Origin: Mycobacterium sp. 236(2023)
GTDB taxonomy: Bacteria > Actinomycetota > Actinomycetes > Mycobacteriales > Mycobacteriaceae
Reading direction: 5' to 3'
Length of the DNA stretch: 64,000 bases
NCBI RefSeq assembly: GCF_029623955.1
Contig: NZ_JARSBP010000003.1
Coordinates: 186,001-250,000 of the forward strand
Positions 36,817-45,749 of the stretch are shown piece by piece; position 1 is the first letter of the stretch; each line of letters starts with the position of its first letter. The notes under the pieces were generated by a model, which was not told where the DNA came from, did not search any database, and was given only the letters and a program-made list of their open reading frames with translations. The position numbers and the translations under genes are program-made.

Positions 36817-37772
36817 TTGGTCAGTGCCTCCAACACTCGGCGCCGGTGCCAGGTCGGGTCGCCCCACGCCGGCCGCAGCGCCTGAACCCGCAGCAACAGC
36901 AACGACAGGTCATGTTCCTGGGTGAAGCCGATCGCGCCGTGCGTCTGCAGCGACGACCGCGCTGCCAGCAGGGCGGCATCCGCGGCGGCGACCTTCGCGG
37001 CGCTCACGTCACGCGCGGCTTCTGAGGATCCGTCGGCAAGTGACAAGGCCGCACCGTAGACGAGGGGACGGGCCAGCTCGACGGCGATGAGCACGTCGGC
37101 CAGCTTGTGTTTGATCGCCTGATAGGTGCCGATGATCGTGCCGAACTGACTGCGCTGCTTGGCGTACTCGACCGATGCATCAAGCATCGCTTGGGCTGCG
37201 CCTACGAGCTGCGCAGCAGTCGCCAGGGCACCGAACTCGAACGCCCGACCCACGTCGGCAGCCTTGGCCTCACCGGTTGTGCTGACCTCGAACAGCTTTC
37301 GGGCAGGGTCAACGGACTCGTGCTGCTCGCCCGCCGCGGCGTCGCTCACCGAGCCGTCCGAGGCGAGCAGGATCAGGCCGGCAGTATCGGCGTCGACTGC
37401 ACGCGGAACCAGGGGAGGTGCCGCGACGGTGGCGATCAGCTCGCCGGCGGCCAGCGCACCGCAGCGCTCGTCATCACCGAGGAGAACCGGTGCCACCGCG
37501 ATGGATTCGGTGACCGGCCCGGGAACGTTCCACTTGCCGAGCTTTTCCAGCGCCACCACCAGGTCTACCGGGTGGGCCTCGATGCCGTCGAATTTTTCGG
37601 GCACCAACAGTGCCGTCACGCCGAGGTCGGCCAACTGTGCCCACACCTTGCGGCCGGGTGCCGTGTCGCCTGCGCCCCACGCCCGCACGGCGGCGGGCAG
37701 ATCCGCGGCACCAAGCGCCGCGTCGATGCTGGCGGCGAAATCCCGCTGCTGTTCGTCTATTTCGAAGTTCAC
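36813..37772 (-). CDS. fadE32: Acyl-CoA dehydrogenase subunit FadE32
   Basis: A 319-residue shortened acyl-CoA dehydrogenase homologue with QFGTIIGTYQAIKHKLADVLIAV and THGAIGFTQEHDLSLLLLRVQAL but no canonical flavin motif. Order and length match fadE32 of the KstR2 regulon. It probably forms a heteromeric enzyme with FadE31 or FadE33. The start is GTG at 37772 (VNFEIDEQQ), 6 nt after the fadE31 stop. The end overlaps the fadE33 ATG by 4 nt. Confidence 0.87.
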   Translation of the reverse strand: MNFEIDEQQRDFAASIDAALGAADLPAAVRAWGAGDTAPGRKVWAQLADLGVTALLVPEKFDGIEAHPVDLVVALEKLGKWNVPGPVTESIAVAPVLLGDDERCGALAAGELIATVAAPPLVPRAVDADTAGLILLASDGSVSDAAAGEQHESVDPARKLFEVSTTGEAKAADVGRAFEFGALATAAQLVGAAQAMLDASVEYAKQRSQFGTIIGTYQAIKHKLADVLIAVELARPLVYGAALSLADGSSEAARDVSAAKVAAADAALLAARSSLQTHGAIGFTQEHDLSLLLLRVQALRPAWGDPTWHRRRVLEALTK

Positions 37773-37778
37773 GTCTGT

Positions 37779-38903
37779 CTACTTTCTGGGCAGGCCCAGG
37801 AGCCGCTCGGCGATGATGTTGCGCTGGATCTCGTTGGTGCCCGCATAGATCGGGCCGCCGAGGGCGAACAGCAGTCCTTCGGTGACGCCGTCCATGAGTT
37901 CGCCGTCGGCGCCACGCAGATCCAGCGCGGTCTGGTGCAACGCGACGTCCAGATCGGACCAGAACACCTTGGTGATCGACGATTCCGCGCCCAGTTCCCC
38001 GCCGTTCGAGACCCGGGTGACAGTGCCGAAGGTGTGCAGCCGGTAGGCCTGCGCCTTGATCCACGCATCGGCGACCCGATCGGTGAACGCCGGATCCGGG
38101 TTGTCCTTCCACTGTGCGACGAGGCGTTCCGCGGGTGCGAGGAACCGGGCCGGGCTGCGCAGTGACATACCGCGCTCATTGCTCGACGTGCTCATCGCCG
38201 CGCGCCAGCCGTCGTGCACCCCGCCGATCACGTCCTCGTCGGGGACGAAGACGTCGTCGAGGAAGATCTCACCGAACCCTGTGTCGCCGCCGAGCTGCGC
38301 GATGGGGCGCACCGTCACACCGTCGGCTTTCAGGTCGAACATGAAGTAGGTGAGGCCCTTGTGGCGCTGCGCCTCCGGATCGGAACGGAACAACCCGAAG
38401 GCCCGCTCGCCGAACACGGCGCGCGAGCTCCAGATCTTCTGCCCGTTGAGCAGCCAGCCGCCGTCTGTCTTCGTCGCCGTCGAGCGCAGCGACGCGAGGT
38501 CGCTGCCGGATTCCGGCTCCGACCAGGCTTGGGCCCAGATCTCTTCGCCACTGGCCATTTTCGGCAGGATGCGGTCACGTTGTTCTTCGGTGCCGTGCGC
38601 GAACAGTGTCGGCGCGAGCATCGACGTGCCGTTCGCACTGCCGCGACCGGGTGCACCGGCGCGGAAGTACTCCTCCTCGTACACAATCCACTGCAGCAGT
38701 GAGGCGTCGCGACCGCCGTACTTCTCCGGCCACGTGATCACCGAGAGTCCGGCATCGAACAACACCTTGTCCCACTGGCGGTGCTGCTCGAAACCCTCCG
38801 CGGTGTCGTAGGACTTCGTCGGAAACGCGCTCGTGTTGGCCGCGAGGAAGTCGCGGACCTCGGAGCGGAACTCGGAGGTAGCGTCGTCGAATGTGAGATC
38901 CAT
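37779..38903 (-). CDS. fadE31: Acyl-CoA dehydrogenase FadE31
   Basis: A 374-residue full-length acyl-CoA dehydrogenase-type protein: AWSEPESGSDLASLRSTA binds flavin, QKIWSSRAVFGERAFG and DVFVPDEDVIG follow, and it ends in AGTNEIQRNIIAERLLGLPRK. It supplies the better-conserved partner to FadE32/33 in CD-ring catabolism. The start ATG lies directly after the fadD3 stop codon (0-nt gap). Expression is expected from the KstR2-controlled fadD3 promoter. Confidence 0.88.
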   Translation of the reverse strand: MDLTFDDATSEFRSEVRDFLAANTSAFPTKSYDTAEGFEQHRQWDKVLFDAGLSVITWPEKYGGRDASLLQWIVYEEEYFRAGAPGRGSANGTSMLAPTLFAHGTEEQRDRILPKMASGEEIWAQAWSEPESGSDLASLRSTATKTDGGWLLNGQKIWSSRAVFGERAFGLFRSDPEAQRHKGLTYFMFDLKADGVTVRPIAQLGGDTGFGEIFLDDVFVPDEDVIGGVHDGWRAAMSTSSNERGMSLRSPARFLAPAERLVAQWKDNPDPAFTDRVADAWIKAQAYRLHTFGTVTRVSNGGELGAESSITKVFWSDLDVALHQTALDLRGADGELMDGVTEGLLFALGGPIYAGTNEIQRNIIAERLLGLPRK

Positions 38904-40433
38904 TTAGTTCATCTCTCGCAGTTGCGGTTTGACCACTTTGCCTCCGGGGTTGCGGGGCAGCACGTCGAGGAAGGCCACCGAGCGCGGTGTCTTGAAATTC
39001 GCCAGATGCTCTTTCGTGAAAGCGATCACGGCCGCCTCATCGAGCTCGGCACCGGGCCTGACAACGACGAAAGCCTTGCCGACCTCACCGAGTCGTTCGT
39101 CGGGAACACCGATTACGGCGGCTTCGGCGACGCCGTCGAGGCGCGCAAGCACCTGTTCGATCTCGGCGGGGTAGACGTTGAACCCGCCGCAGATGTACAT
39201 GTCCTTGAGTCGGTCGGTGATCTTCAGGTTTCCGGCGTCGTCGAGTTCGCCGACATCGCCGGTGTGCAGCCACCGATCGCCATCGATCGCGGCGGCAGTG
39301 GCTTCGGCGTCGTCGAGGTAGCCGAGCATCACGTTGGGTCCGCGCAGCAGGACTTCACCGGACTCGCCGATACGCAGCTCGAAATCCGCGATCGGACGGC
39401 CGGATGTCGTCGCCACCGTGACGGCGTCGTCCTCGGCGCGGCACATGGTGCCGAACCCGGCGGCCTCGGTCAGCCCGTATGCCGTCAGGACGATGTCGAT
39501 GTCGAGTTCGTTCTGCATCCGCTCGATCAGTACGACGGGGATCGTAGCCGCGCCGGTGACCGCGAAACGCAGTGAACTGAGGTCGAATTCGACCCGCTTG
39601 GGGTGGTCGAGCAGCGTTTGATAGATCGTCGGGGGGCCGGGCAGCACCGTGATTCCGTGGTCCTGCACGGCCTTCATCGCCTTCTCCGGGTCGAATGTCA
39701 GCTCGGGAAACAGCGTGGCGCCGGTCTGCAGGCAAGCCAAGATTCCCGCCTTGTAGCCGAAATTGTGGAAGAACGGGTTGATGCACAAGTAGCGGTCACC
39801 GCTGGTGACCTGCCCGCACGCTGCCCACGCCGCAGACGCGTCCAGGGACTGACGGTGCGCGCACCGCACGCCCTTGCTGCGACCCGTCGTACCCGACGTG
39901 AACAGGATGTCGGACACGTCGTCGGAACTAACCGCCGCGGCGCGTGCGTCGACGGCGGACAGAGCTTCTTCCTTCGCGCCACGCGCCACGAACTCGTCCC
40001 ACGTCCCATCGGCCTTCTCGATCGGCACGCGAACGATGTGGCGCAGTGCCGGCAGCGCATCCCGGTGGAGGCTGGCTGCCTTGTCGGCGCCGAGGAACTG
40101 TCCGGAGGCGAACACGAGGGGGGCTTCCGTGCGGGCCAGGATGTCGGAGGCCTCGCTCGCCGTGTAGCGGGTATTGAGCGGCACAAGGACCGCGCCGGCG
40201 TGGTGGGTGGCCAGGGATGCGACCACCCAGTGCCACGTGTTGGGAGACCAGATCGCGACGCGATCACCCGTCTCGATACCGGCGTCGATCATTGCCGCAG
40301 CGACCTGCCTGACCTCCGACCGCAGGTCAGCGTAGGTGAGCGAGCGTTCCGGCGTCACCACGGCGAGGTGGTCTCCGAGCTCTCGAGCGATCCGTTCGAG
40401 AACCGCGGGGGTGGTCCTCGGGGAGGTCGTCAT
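38904..40433 (-). CDS. fadD3: HIP-CoA synthetase FadD3
   Basis: A 509-residue AMP-forming acyl-CoA ligase that adds CoA to HIP, the bicyclic steroid remnant. Motifs are LFTSGTTGRSKGV (A3), TAYGLTEAAGFGT (A5), DRWLHTGDVGELDDAGNLKITDRLKDMYICGGFNVYPAEIE (A7-A8), and the catalytic Lys in PRNPGGKVVKPQL. The frame stays open far upstream to 43142, but this is antisense to fadE30, ipdF and the response regulator. The ATG at 40433 gives the family N terminus. First gene of the KstR2-regulated minus-strand operon, 30 bp from the KstR2 box shared with fadE30. Confidence 0.92.
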   Translation of the reverse strand: MTTSPRTTPAVLERIARELGDHLAVVTPERSLTYADLRSEVRQVAAAMIDAGIETGDRVAIWSPNTWHWVVASLATHHAGAVLVPLNTRYTASEASDILARTEAPLVFASGQFLGADKAASLHRDALPALRHIVRVPIEKADGTWDEFVARGAKEEALSAVDARAAAVSSDDVSDILFTSGTTGRSKGVRCAHRQSLDASAAWAACGQVTSGDRYLCINPFFHNFGYKAGILACLQTGATLFPELTFDPEKAMKAVQDHGITVLPGPPTIYQTLLDHPKRVEFDLSSLRFAVTGAATIPVVLIERMQNELDIDIVLTAYGLTEAAGFGTMCRAEDDAVTVATTSGRPIADFELRIGESGEVLLRGPNVMLGYLDDAEATAAAIDGDRWLHTGDVGELDDAGNLKITDRLKDMYICGGFNVYPAEIEQVLARLDGVAEAAVIGVPDERLGEVGKAFVVVRPGAELDEAAVIAFTKEHLANFKTPRSVAFLDVLPRNPGGKVVKPQLREMN

Positions 40434-40463
40434 CGAAGCTCCTGTAGCAGTCCGGGGTACCCA

Positions 40464-40477
40464 AGCAAGTGCTTGGT
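40464..40477. promoter_or_regulatory. KstR2 operator between fadD3 and fadE30
   Basis: AGCAAGTGCTTGGT matches the KstR2 consensus AnCAAGnnCTTGnT at every fixed position. It sits between the divergent fadD3 (30 bp away) and fadE30 (16 bp away) starts. A -10-like TACCCT at 40482-40487 would place the fadE30 transcription start at or beside its GTG. Confidence 0.9.
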
Positions 40478-40493
40478 AGGCTACCCTACAGGG

Positions 40494-41642
40494 GTGATAG
40501 AGGTCCAGGAGTTCAGGGCTGAGGTCCGCGACTGGCTCGCCGAGAATCTCGTCGGTGACTACGCCGCATTGAAGGGGCTGGGTGGCCCCGGCCGCGAGCA
40601 CGAAGCCTTCGAGGAACGGCTCGCGTGGAACCGTCATCTCGCCGCGGCGGGGCTGACGTGCCTGGGTTGGCCGGTGGAGCACGGCGGTCGCGGACTGTCG
40701 GTCGCGCACCGCGTCGCGTTCTACGAGGAGTATGCGAAAGCCAACGCTCCCGACAAGGTCAACCATCTCGGCGAGGAACTGCTGGGCCCGACGCTGATCG
40801 CGTTCGGCACCGAAGAGCAGAAGAAGCGCTTCCTGCCCAAGATCCTCGACGTCACCGAGCTCTGGTCGCAGGGCTATTCGGAACCGGGCGCCGGTAGCGA
40901 CCTCGCCAACGTCTCGACAACGGCGACGCTGGACGGAGACCATTGGGTTCTCAACGGTCAGAAGGTCTGGACTTCCCTTGCCCATTGGGCGCAATGGTGC
41001 TTCGTGGTGGCCCGCAGCGAGAAGGGCTCCAAGCGTCACGCCGGCCTGTCGTATCTGCTGGTGCCGCTCGACCAGCCGGGTGTCGAGATCCGTCCGATCA
41101 TCCAACTGACCGGTGACTCGGAGTTCAACGAGGTCTTCTTCGACGATGCGCGCACCGACGCCGACCTCGTGGTCGGCGAGCCCGGCGACGGCTGGAAAGT
41201 CGCGATGGGAACGCTGACGTTCGAGCGGGGCGTCTCCACACTCGGGCAGCAGATCCGTTATGCACGTGAGCATTCCAACCTCGTTGAGCTGGCCAAGCAG
41301 ACCGGCGCCGCCGACGACCCGTTGATCCGCGAGCGCCTGACCCGATCGTGGGCCGCGTTGAAGTCGATGCGTTCGTACGCGTTGGCGACGATGGACGTGG
41401 AGCAGCCGGGGCAGGACAATGTCAGTAAGTTGTTGTGGGCCAACTGGCATCGCGAGCTCGGGGAGATCGCGATGGACATCGAAGGCGCCGCAGGCCTGAC
41501 TCTGCCCGACGGCGAGTTCAGCGAATGGCAAAGGCTGTATCTGTTTTCGCGTTCGGACACCATCTACGGCGGATCCAATGAGATCCAACGGAACATCATC
41601 GCCGAGCGGGTGCTCGGCCTGCCCCGAGAGGCCAAGGGATAA
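40494..41642 (+). CDS. fadE30: Acyl-CoA dehydrogenase FadE30
   Basis: A 382-residue acyl-CoA dehydrogenase acting on HIP-CoA-type thioesters. GYSEPGAGSDLANVSTTA is the flavin motif, followed by GQKVWTSLAHWAQW, ELTGDSEFNEVFFDD-like sequence and a terminal GGSNEIQRNIIAERVLGLPREAK. The GTG at 40494 (VIEVQEFRAEVRDWL) fits the KstR2 box and the -10-like element and gives the family N terminus, so upstream extension is rejected. No Shine-Dalgarno is apparent, implying a leaderless message. ipdF starts 3 nt after its stop. Confidence 0.9.
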   Translation: MIEVQEFRAEVRDWLAENLVGDYAALKGLGGPGREHEAFEERLAWNRHLAAAGLTCLGWPVEHGGRGLSVAHRVAFYEEYAKANAPDKVNHLGEELLGPTLIAFGTEEQKKRFLPKILDVTELWSQGYSEPGAGSDLANVSTTATLDGDHWVLNGQKVWTSLAHWAQWCFVVARSEKGSKRHAGLSYLLVPLDQPGVEIRPIIQLTGDSEFNEVFFDDARTDADLVVGEPGDGWKVAMGTLTFERGVSTLGQQIRYAREHSNLVELAKQTGAADDPLIRERLTRSWAALKSMRSYALATMDVEQPGQDNVSKLLWANWHRELGEIAMDIEGAAGLTLPDGEFSEWQRLYLFSRSDTIYGGSNEIQRNIIAERVLGLPREAKG

Positions 41643-41645
41643 GGC

Positions 41646-42437
41646 ATGACCGATCTTTCCGCGGTGCCCCAGGAGATCGAGGGTCACGGACTGCTCAAAG
41701 GCAAGGTCGTTCTCGTGACGGCCGCCGCGGGCACCGGCATCGGGTCGACGACGGCACGCCGGGCATTGCTCGAGGGGGCCGACGTCGTCGTCTCCGACTA
41801 CCACGAGCGCAGGCTCAACGAAACGCGCGACGAACTCGCCGCGCTCGGCCTCGGCAAGGTTCACGCGGTGGTCTGCGACGTCACGTCCACCGAGGCCGTC
41901 GACGCGCTGATCACGTCGGCGGTGGCCGCCGCAGGGCGGCTGGACGTGCTGGTCAACAATGCCGGGCTCGGCGGACAGACCCCGGTCGTCGACATGACCG
42001 ACGACGAATGGGACCGCGTCCTGAACGTCACGCTGACGTCGGTGATGCGCGCGACGCGCGCCGCGCTGCGCTACTTCCGCGACGTCCCGCACGGCGGTGT
42101 CATCGTCAACAACGCGAGTGTCCTCGGCTGGCGTGCGCAGCACTCCCAGTCCCACTACGCGGCCGCCAAGGCCGGCGTGATGGCGCTGACGCGATGCAGC
42201 GCAATCGAAGCCGTCGAATACGGAGTGCGCATCAACGCGGTCTCCCCGAGCATCGCCCGCCACAAGTTCTTGGAGAAGACCAGTAGCTCCGAACTGTTGG
42301 ACCGGCTCTCGGAAGGGGAGGCCTTCGGGCGTGCCGCCGAACCGTGGGAGGTCGCGGCCACCATTGCGTTCCTGGCCAGTGAGTACTCCAGCTATCTGAC
42401 GGGCGAAGTGATCTCGGTGTCCAGCCAGCGGGCTTGA
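41646..42437 (+). CDS. ipdF: IpdF-like short-chain dehydrogenase (5-OH-HIP oxidation)
   Basis: A 263-residue SDR in the place of M. tuberculosis Rv3559c/IpdF, which oxidises 5-hydroxy-HIP in the CD-ring pathway. The nucleotide-binding motif is an atypical TAAAGTGIGSTTARRAL (Thr-Ala-Ala-Ala rather than TGGASGIG), with NNAG, then NNASVLGWRAQHSQSHYAAAKAGV supplying Ser and Tyr-x-x-x-Lys. The end reads SSYLTGEVISVSSQRA, as in IpdF rather than the usual DGG ending. Co-transcribed with fadE30 (3-nt gap). It is the last steroid gene before the two-component and polysaccharide genes. Confidence 0.87.
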   Translation: MTDLSAVPQEIEGHGLLKGKVVLVTAAAGTGIGSTTARRALLEGADVVVSDYHERRLNETRDELAALGLGKVHAVVCDVTSTEAVDALITSAVAAAGRLDVLVNNAGLGGQTPVVDMTDDEWDRVLNVTLTSVMRATRAALRYFRDVPHGGVIVNNASVLGWRAQHSQSHYAAAKAGVMALTRCSAIEAVEYGVRINAVSPSIARHKFLEKTSSSELLDRLSEGEAFGRAAEPWEVAATIAFLASEYSSYLTGEVISVSSQRA

Positions 42438-42509
42438 GCCGAGAAATCCCCACCGTTTCTTCACAAACGCTGCCCGGAAGCCCCATATCCGGCCCCTACA
42501 GTCTGATGT

Positions 42510-43175
42510 GTGAAGCGAATCCTGGTGGTCGAGGACGAGCCGACCATCCTGGCCGCCGTCGTCACGCGGCTGCGTGCCGAGGAGTTTCTTGTCGAGACAG
42601 CCGTCGACGGGCCCTCCGCAGTCGCTGCGGCCACGAACGATCCGCCCGACCTCGTGGTGCTCGACGTGATGCTGCCCGGGTTCGACGGCCTGGAAGTCTG
42701 CCGCCGCATCCAGGCCCTGCATCCGATCCCGGTGCTGATGCTGACCGCCCGCAGCGACGAGACCGACATGCTGGTCGGGCTCGGTGTGGGCGCCGACGAC
42801 TACCTCACCAAGCCGTTCAGTATGCGCGAGCTCGTCGCCCGGGTCCGGGTTCTGCTGCGACGGGTGGATCGCGCCGTCACGGCGCACACCCTGTGGGTCG
42901 GCGAGCACCGAGTCGATCTGCAGGCGCGACGGGTCTACCGTAATGACGACGAAATACACCTGACCCGAACCGAATTCGACCTGCTGACATTCCTCGCTGC
43001 TCGCCCCCGCACAGCCGTCTCCCGTGACGCCCTTCTCGAACACGTCTGGGGATGGGGATCCGGTGCAGAGAGCCGCACAGTCGACACGCATGTGAAGGCG
43101 TTGCGGCGCAAGCTCGGATCGGAGCTCATCCGCACCGTGCACGGGGTCGGATACGCGCTGGAGACACCGAAGTGA
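42510..43175 (+). CDS. OmpR-family response regulator
   Basis: A 221-residue two-domain regulator. The receiver has the acidic pair ED (8-9), phospho-acceptor Asp52 in VVLDVMLPG, Thr79 and Lys101 in YLTKPF. The C-terminal winged helix reads LTRTEFDLLTFLAARPRTAVSRDALLEHVWG and SRTVDTHVKALRRKLG. The start is GTG at 42510, and the first residues KRILVVEDEP match the family. It overlaps the sensor kinase start as GTGA, so it works with that kinase. The regulon is unknown; neighbours suggest envelope functions. Confidence 0.87.
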   Translation: MKRILVVEDEPTILAAVVTRLRAEEFLVETAVDGPSAVAAATNDPPDLVVLDVMLPGFDGLEVCRRIQALHPIPVLMLTARSDETDMLVGLGVGADDYLTKPFSMRELVARVRVLLRRVDRAVTAHTLWVGEHRVDLQARRVYRNDDEIHLTRTEFDLLTFLAARPRTAVSRDALLEHVWGWGSGAESRTVDTHVKALRRKLGSELIRTVHGVGYALETPK

Positions 43176-44203
43176 CCAGGTTGGGCGACATCTGGGATCG
43201 CCTGCCGCGGCCGCTCGATCCGTTCGGCTCGTTCAAGATGAAGATGGGCCTTCTCGTCGGTAGCGCCATCGTTCTGGCGTCGTTCACCTTCTGGATCGGT
43301 GCGAGCTGGCAGTTCCGCTACGCGCTGCTCGCCGCACTCGCGACGTCACTCACGTTCACCTACTTTCTCGCCCACGGCATGACATCGCCGCTGCGTCAGA
43401 TGACCGCTGCGGCAAGGGCGATGGCCCGCGGTGACTACACGACGCGCGTGCGCGCCACCTCGCGTGACGAAGTCGGGCAATTGGCGCAGGCCTACAACCA
43501 GATGGCGGCCGACCTCGGCGCCGCCGACGAGTATCGCCGAGGACTGATCGCCAATGTTTCCCACGAACTGCGCACGCCGATCACGGCACTGCACGCATTG
43601 CTGGAGAACGTCGTCGACGGCATCGCCGAGCCGGACGAGAAGACCATGCGGATGGCGCTGACCCAGACCGAACGGCTCGGTGAGCTGGTGACCAACCTCC
43701 TCGACCTTTCCAGACTGGAAGGCGGAGCAATATCATTACAGCGCACTGTTTTCCGTGTCAGTGACTTCCTCGAAGAGGCCATCTGGCATGTGACGGCGCC
43801 GGGGGAGGGCGTGCAGGTCGGGTTGCGGGTGGAACCACCCGACCTCGTCGCGACCGCCGACCAGGGGCGTTTGCGGCAGGTGGTCGTCAACCTCGTCGAC
43901 AACGCGATCCGGCACAGTCCCGCCGGTGCCCGCGTCTCCGTCTTCGCCAGCACGGCAGCGGGATCTGCTCTGCACCTTGAGATCTGCGACGAGGGTCCGG
44001 GAATCCCGCCTGACGAACGCGAGCGGGTATTTCAGCGGTTCACTCGCGGTGCCACCTCGGCTGGGGGCACCGGACTCGGCTTGGCGATAGCACGGTGGGC
44101 TGTCGAACTGCACGGCGGTGCAATCGAAGTGATGGAAACCGGAGCCGGTTGCCGCATCGGGATCACGATCCCCGCCCCGGCCGCGGGGGAGGAGAACCGA
44201 TGA
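43172..44203 (+). CDS. Membrane sensor histidine kinase
   Basis: A 343-residue kinase. Two adjacent hydrophobic segments (about 23-41 and 44-64) leave almost no extracellular loop, so the signal is probably sensed in the membrane or the cytoplasm. A HAMP domain follows (MTSPLRQMTAAARAMARGDYTTRV), then HisKA with the phospho-His in NVSHELRTPITALHALLENV. HATPase_c has NLVDNAIRHSPAG, DEGPGIPPDERERVFQRF and GGTGLGLAIARWAVELHGG. The start is GTG at 43172, within the response regulator stop. It passes phosphate to the partner at 42510. Confidence 0.87.
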   Translation: MTRLGDIWDRLPRPLDPFGSFKMKMGLLVGSAIVLASFTFWIGASWQFRYALLAALATSLTFTYFLAHGMTSPLRQMTAAARAMARGDYTTRVRATSRDEVGQLAQAYNQMAADLGAADEYRRGLIANVSHELRTPITALHALLENVVDGIAEPDEKTMRMALTQTERLGELVTNLLDLSRLEGGAISLQRTVFRVSDFLEEAIWHVTAPGEGVQVGLRVEPPDLVATADQGRLRQVVVNLVDNAIRHSPAGARVSVFASTAAGSALHLEICDEGPGIPPDERERVFQRFTRGATSAGGTGLGLAIARWAVELHGGAIEVMETGAGCRIGITIPAPAAGEENR

Positions 44204-44216
44204 GCCAGCCTTTGCC

Positions 44217-45746
44217 ATGATGGTCCCGCGCGGTTACGTGTTGCCGCCGCCGCCAACGGCTTTCGGTCCGATGCTTCCGCGTCACGGCGAGCCAGGGTGG
44301 TCGATCTGGCCGCCGCGGATCTGGCCCAACTCACCCGTGACCGAAGCGCCGCGACGGCTCCTGGTGCTGGCGTTGATCGCGGGCTTCTTCGGTTCGGCGG
44401 TGTGGCGGGTCTTCACACTCAGCATCGGTTACGTACTCGTCGGTGTCATCGTTTTCGCCATTGCGTACGGGACCGCCGAACGCATGCCGGCGCTGCGAGA
44501 GTGGTTCGGCATCGCGGTGACACTGCTGCTTCTCGCGGTCCCTGCCGTTCTCGCCGCCGAGTGGCTCGGCGTGCTGTGCATACTGGCGGCCTGGGCGCTC
44601 GGATGGGGCACACTCGCCGGCGGCCGCACCTGGACTGCTGTCCTCGGTGGCGCGTTGGTCCCGTGGCTTCTGCCGGCGAGAATCATCGGCTGGGCGCGCC
44701 GCGCGATGCCCATGCCGGGTGCTGCGTGGTCGCAACGCCCCAGTGCGGCAAGGATTGTCATTGTTGCCGCCGTTACCGTCGGTCTCACGCTGGTGTTCGG
44801 CGCACTGTTCGTATCGGCCGATCCGGCATTCGCCAGCCTGGTGGACCATCTGGTTCCCGCCTGGCGCGGCGACGAGTTCGTCTCTCGCACAGTCGTATTC
44901 GTCATCGTGACGTGCTTTGTACTCTTCGCCGGCTACCTGACGAGGGTGCCGCCGAAATTGGACGCGCTCGCGCCGCCGCGGATGCGTGCCGTGCCGAACT
45001 GGGAGTGGGCTGTCCCGCTCGCGGTGCTCGACGTGCTTTTCATCGGGTTCGTGGCCGTCCAGGCGACGGTGTTGTTCGGTGGCCACACGCACGTCCTGGA
45101 AACCGAAGGGCTGACGTACGCCGAATACGCCCGGCAGGGTTTCTGGCAGCTGCTGTGGGTCTCGGCGCTGACGCTGCTGGTTCTCAGTGCCGTGGTTCGT
45201 GTCGCCGCGCGGGACAGCGCGTCCGATCGCCGTCCGCTGCGGATCCTCGTCGGCACGCTGTGCGTGACGTCCGTCGTCGTCGTCATCTCCGCGATCCACC
45301 GGATGTGGGTCTACCAGCAGGCATACGGGTTCAGCACCGAGCGTCTCATGGTCATCACCATCGAGTTGTGGCTCGGTGCTGTATTTGTCTTCATCGTCGT
45401 GGCCGGAATCCGGATGACCGGTCACTGGTTGCCGCGCGCGGTTCTGCTGGCGGGGGCGGTGGCCTTACTCGGACTGGCGGCGACAAACCCGGAGCGGCTG
45501 ATCGCCGAGCGCAATATCGATCGCTATGAACAGACCGGCCTGCTGGACACCGCCTACCTGTTGCGTCTGTCTCCGGATATCGAGCCCGCGTTGGCCCGGC
45601 TGCCTGAGTCGGTGCGCGCCTGCGCCAGGTATCGGATGGCCGACCGCGACCCCTGGTTTGAGTTCAACCTGTCCCGCTGGAGCGCACCGCTGCTGTCGGA
45701 AGAAATGGATCTGGACTGCACCGGGTACTGGTCTGCGACGAGGTGA
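44217..45746 (+). CDS. DUF4153/DUF4173-type integral membrane protein
   Basis: A 509-residue membrane protein with about 10-12 hydrophobic segments from residue 43 to 420. After a Pro-rich N-terminal tail (GYVLPPPPTAFGPM) it has paired helices and the DUF4153-like stretch LTYAEYARQGFWQLLWVSALTLLVLSA. The C-terminal 80 residues are predicted outside, ending in a Trp/Asp-rich tail (MDLDCTGYWSATR). No enzymatic function is known for this family. It starts 13 nt after the kinase stop, so it belongs to the two-component operon and may be its sensor accessory or target. The start is ATG 44217 or 44220. Confidence 0.7.
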   Translation: MMVPRGYVLPPPPTAFGPMLPRHGEPGWSIWPPRIWPNSPVTEAPRRLLVLALIAGFFGSAVWRVFTLSIGYVLVGVIVFAIAYGTAERMPALREWFGIAVTLLLLAVPAVLAAEWLGVLCILAAWALGWGTLAGGRTWTAVLGGALVPWLLPARIIGWARRAMPMPGAAWSQRPSAARIVIVAAVTVGLTLVFGALFVSADPAFASLVDHLVPAWRGDEFVSRTVVFVIVTCFVLFAGYLTRVPPKLDALAPPRMRAVPNWEWAVPLAVLDVLFIGFVAVQATVLFGGHTHVLETEGLTYAEYARQGFWQLLWVSALTLLVLSAVVRVAARDSASDRRPLRILVGTLCVTSVVVVISAIHRMWVYQQAYGFSTERLMVITIELWLGAVFVFIVVAGIRMTGHWLPRAVLLAGAVALLGLAATNPERLIAERNIDRYEQTGLLDTAYLLRLSPDIEPALARLPESVRACARYRMADRDPWFEFNLSRWSAPLLSEEMDLDCTGYWSATR

Positions 45747-45749
45747 CGC

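Noticed and set aside
40434..43142. Very long minus-strand open frame that would extend FadD3 to about 1,412 residues
   Set aside because: It runs antisense over fadE30, ipdF and the response regulator, all with clear motifs. The extra residues resemble no protein and the KstR2 box would be inside it; the real start is 40433.
42510..43175. Response regulator as direct controller of the steroid genes
   Set aside because: Those genes already carry KstR2 boxes and no shared extra motif was seen between 40.4 kb and the response regulator promoter.
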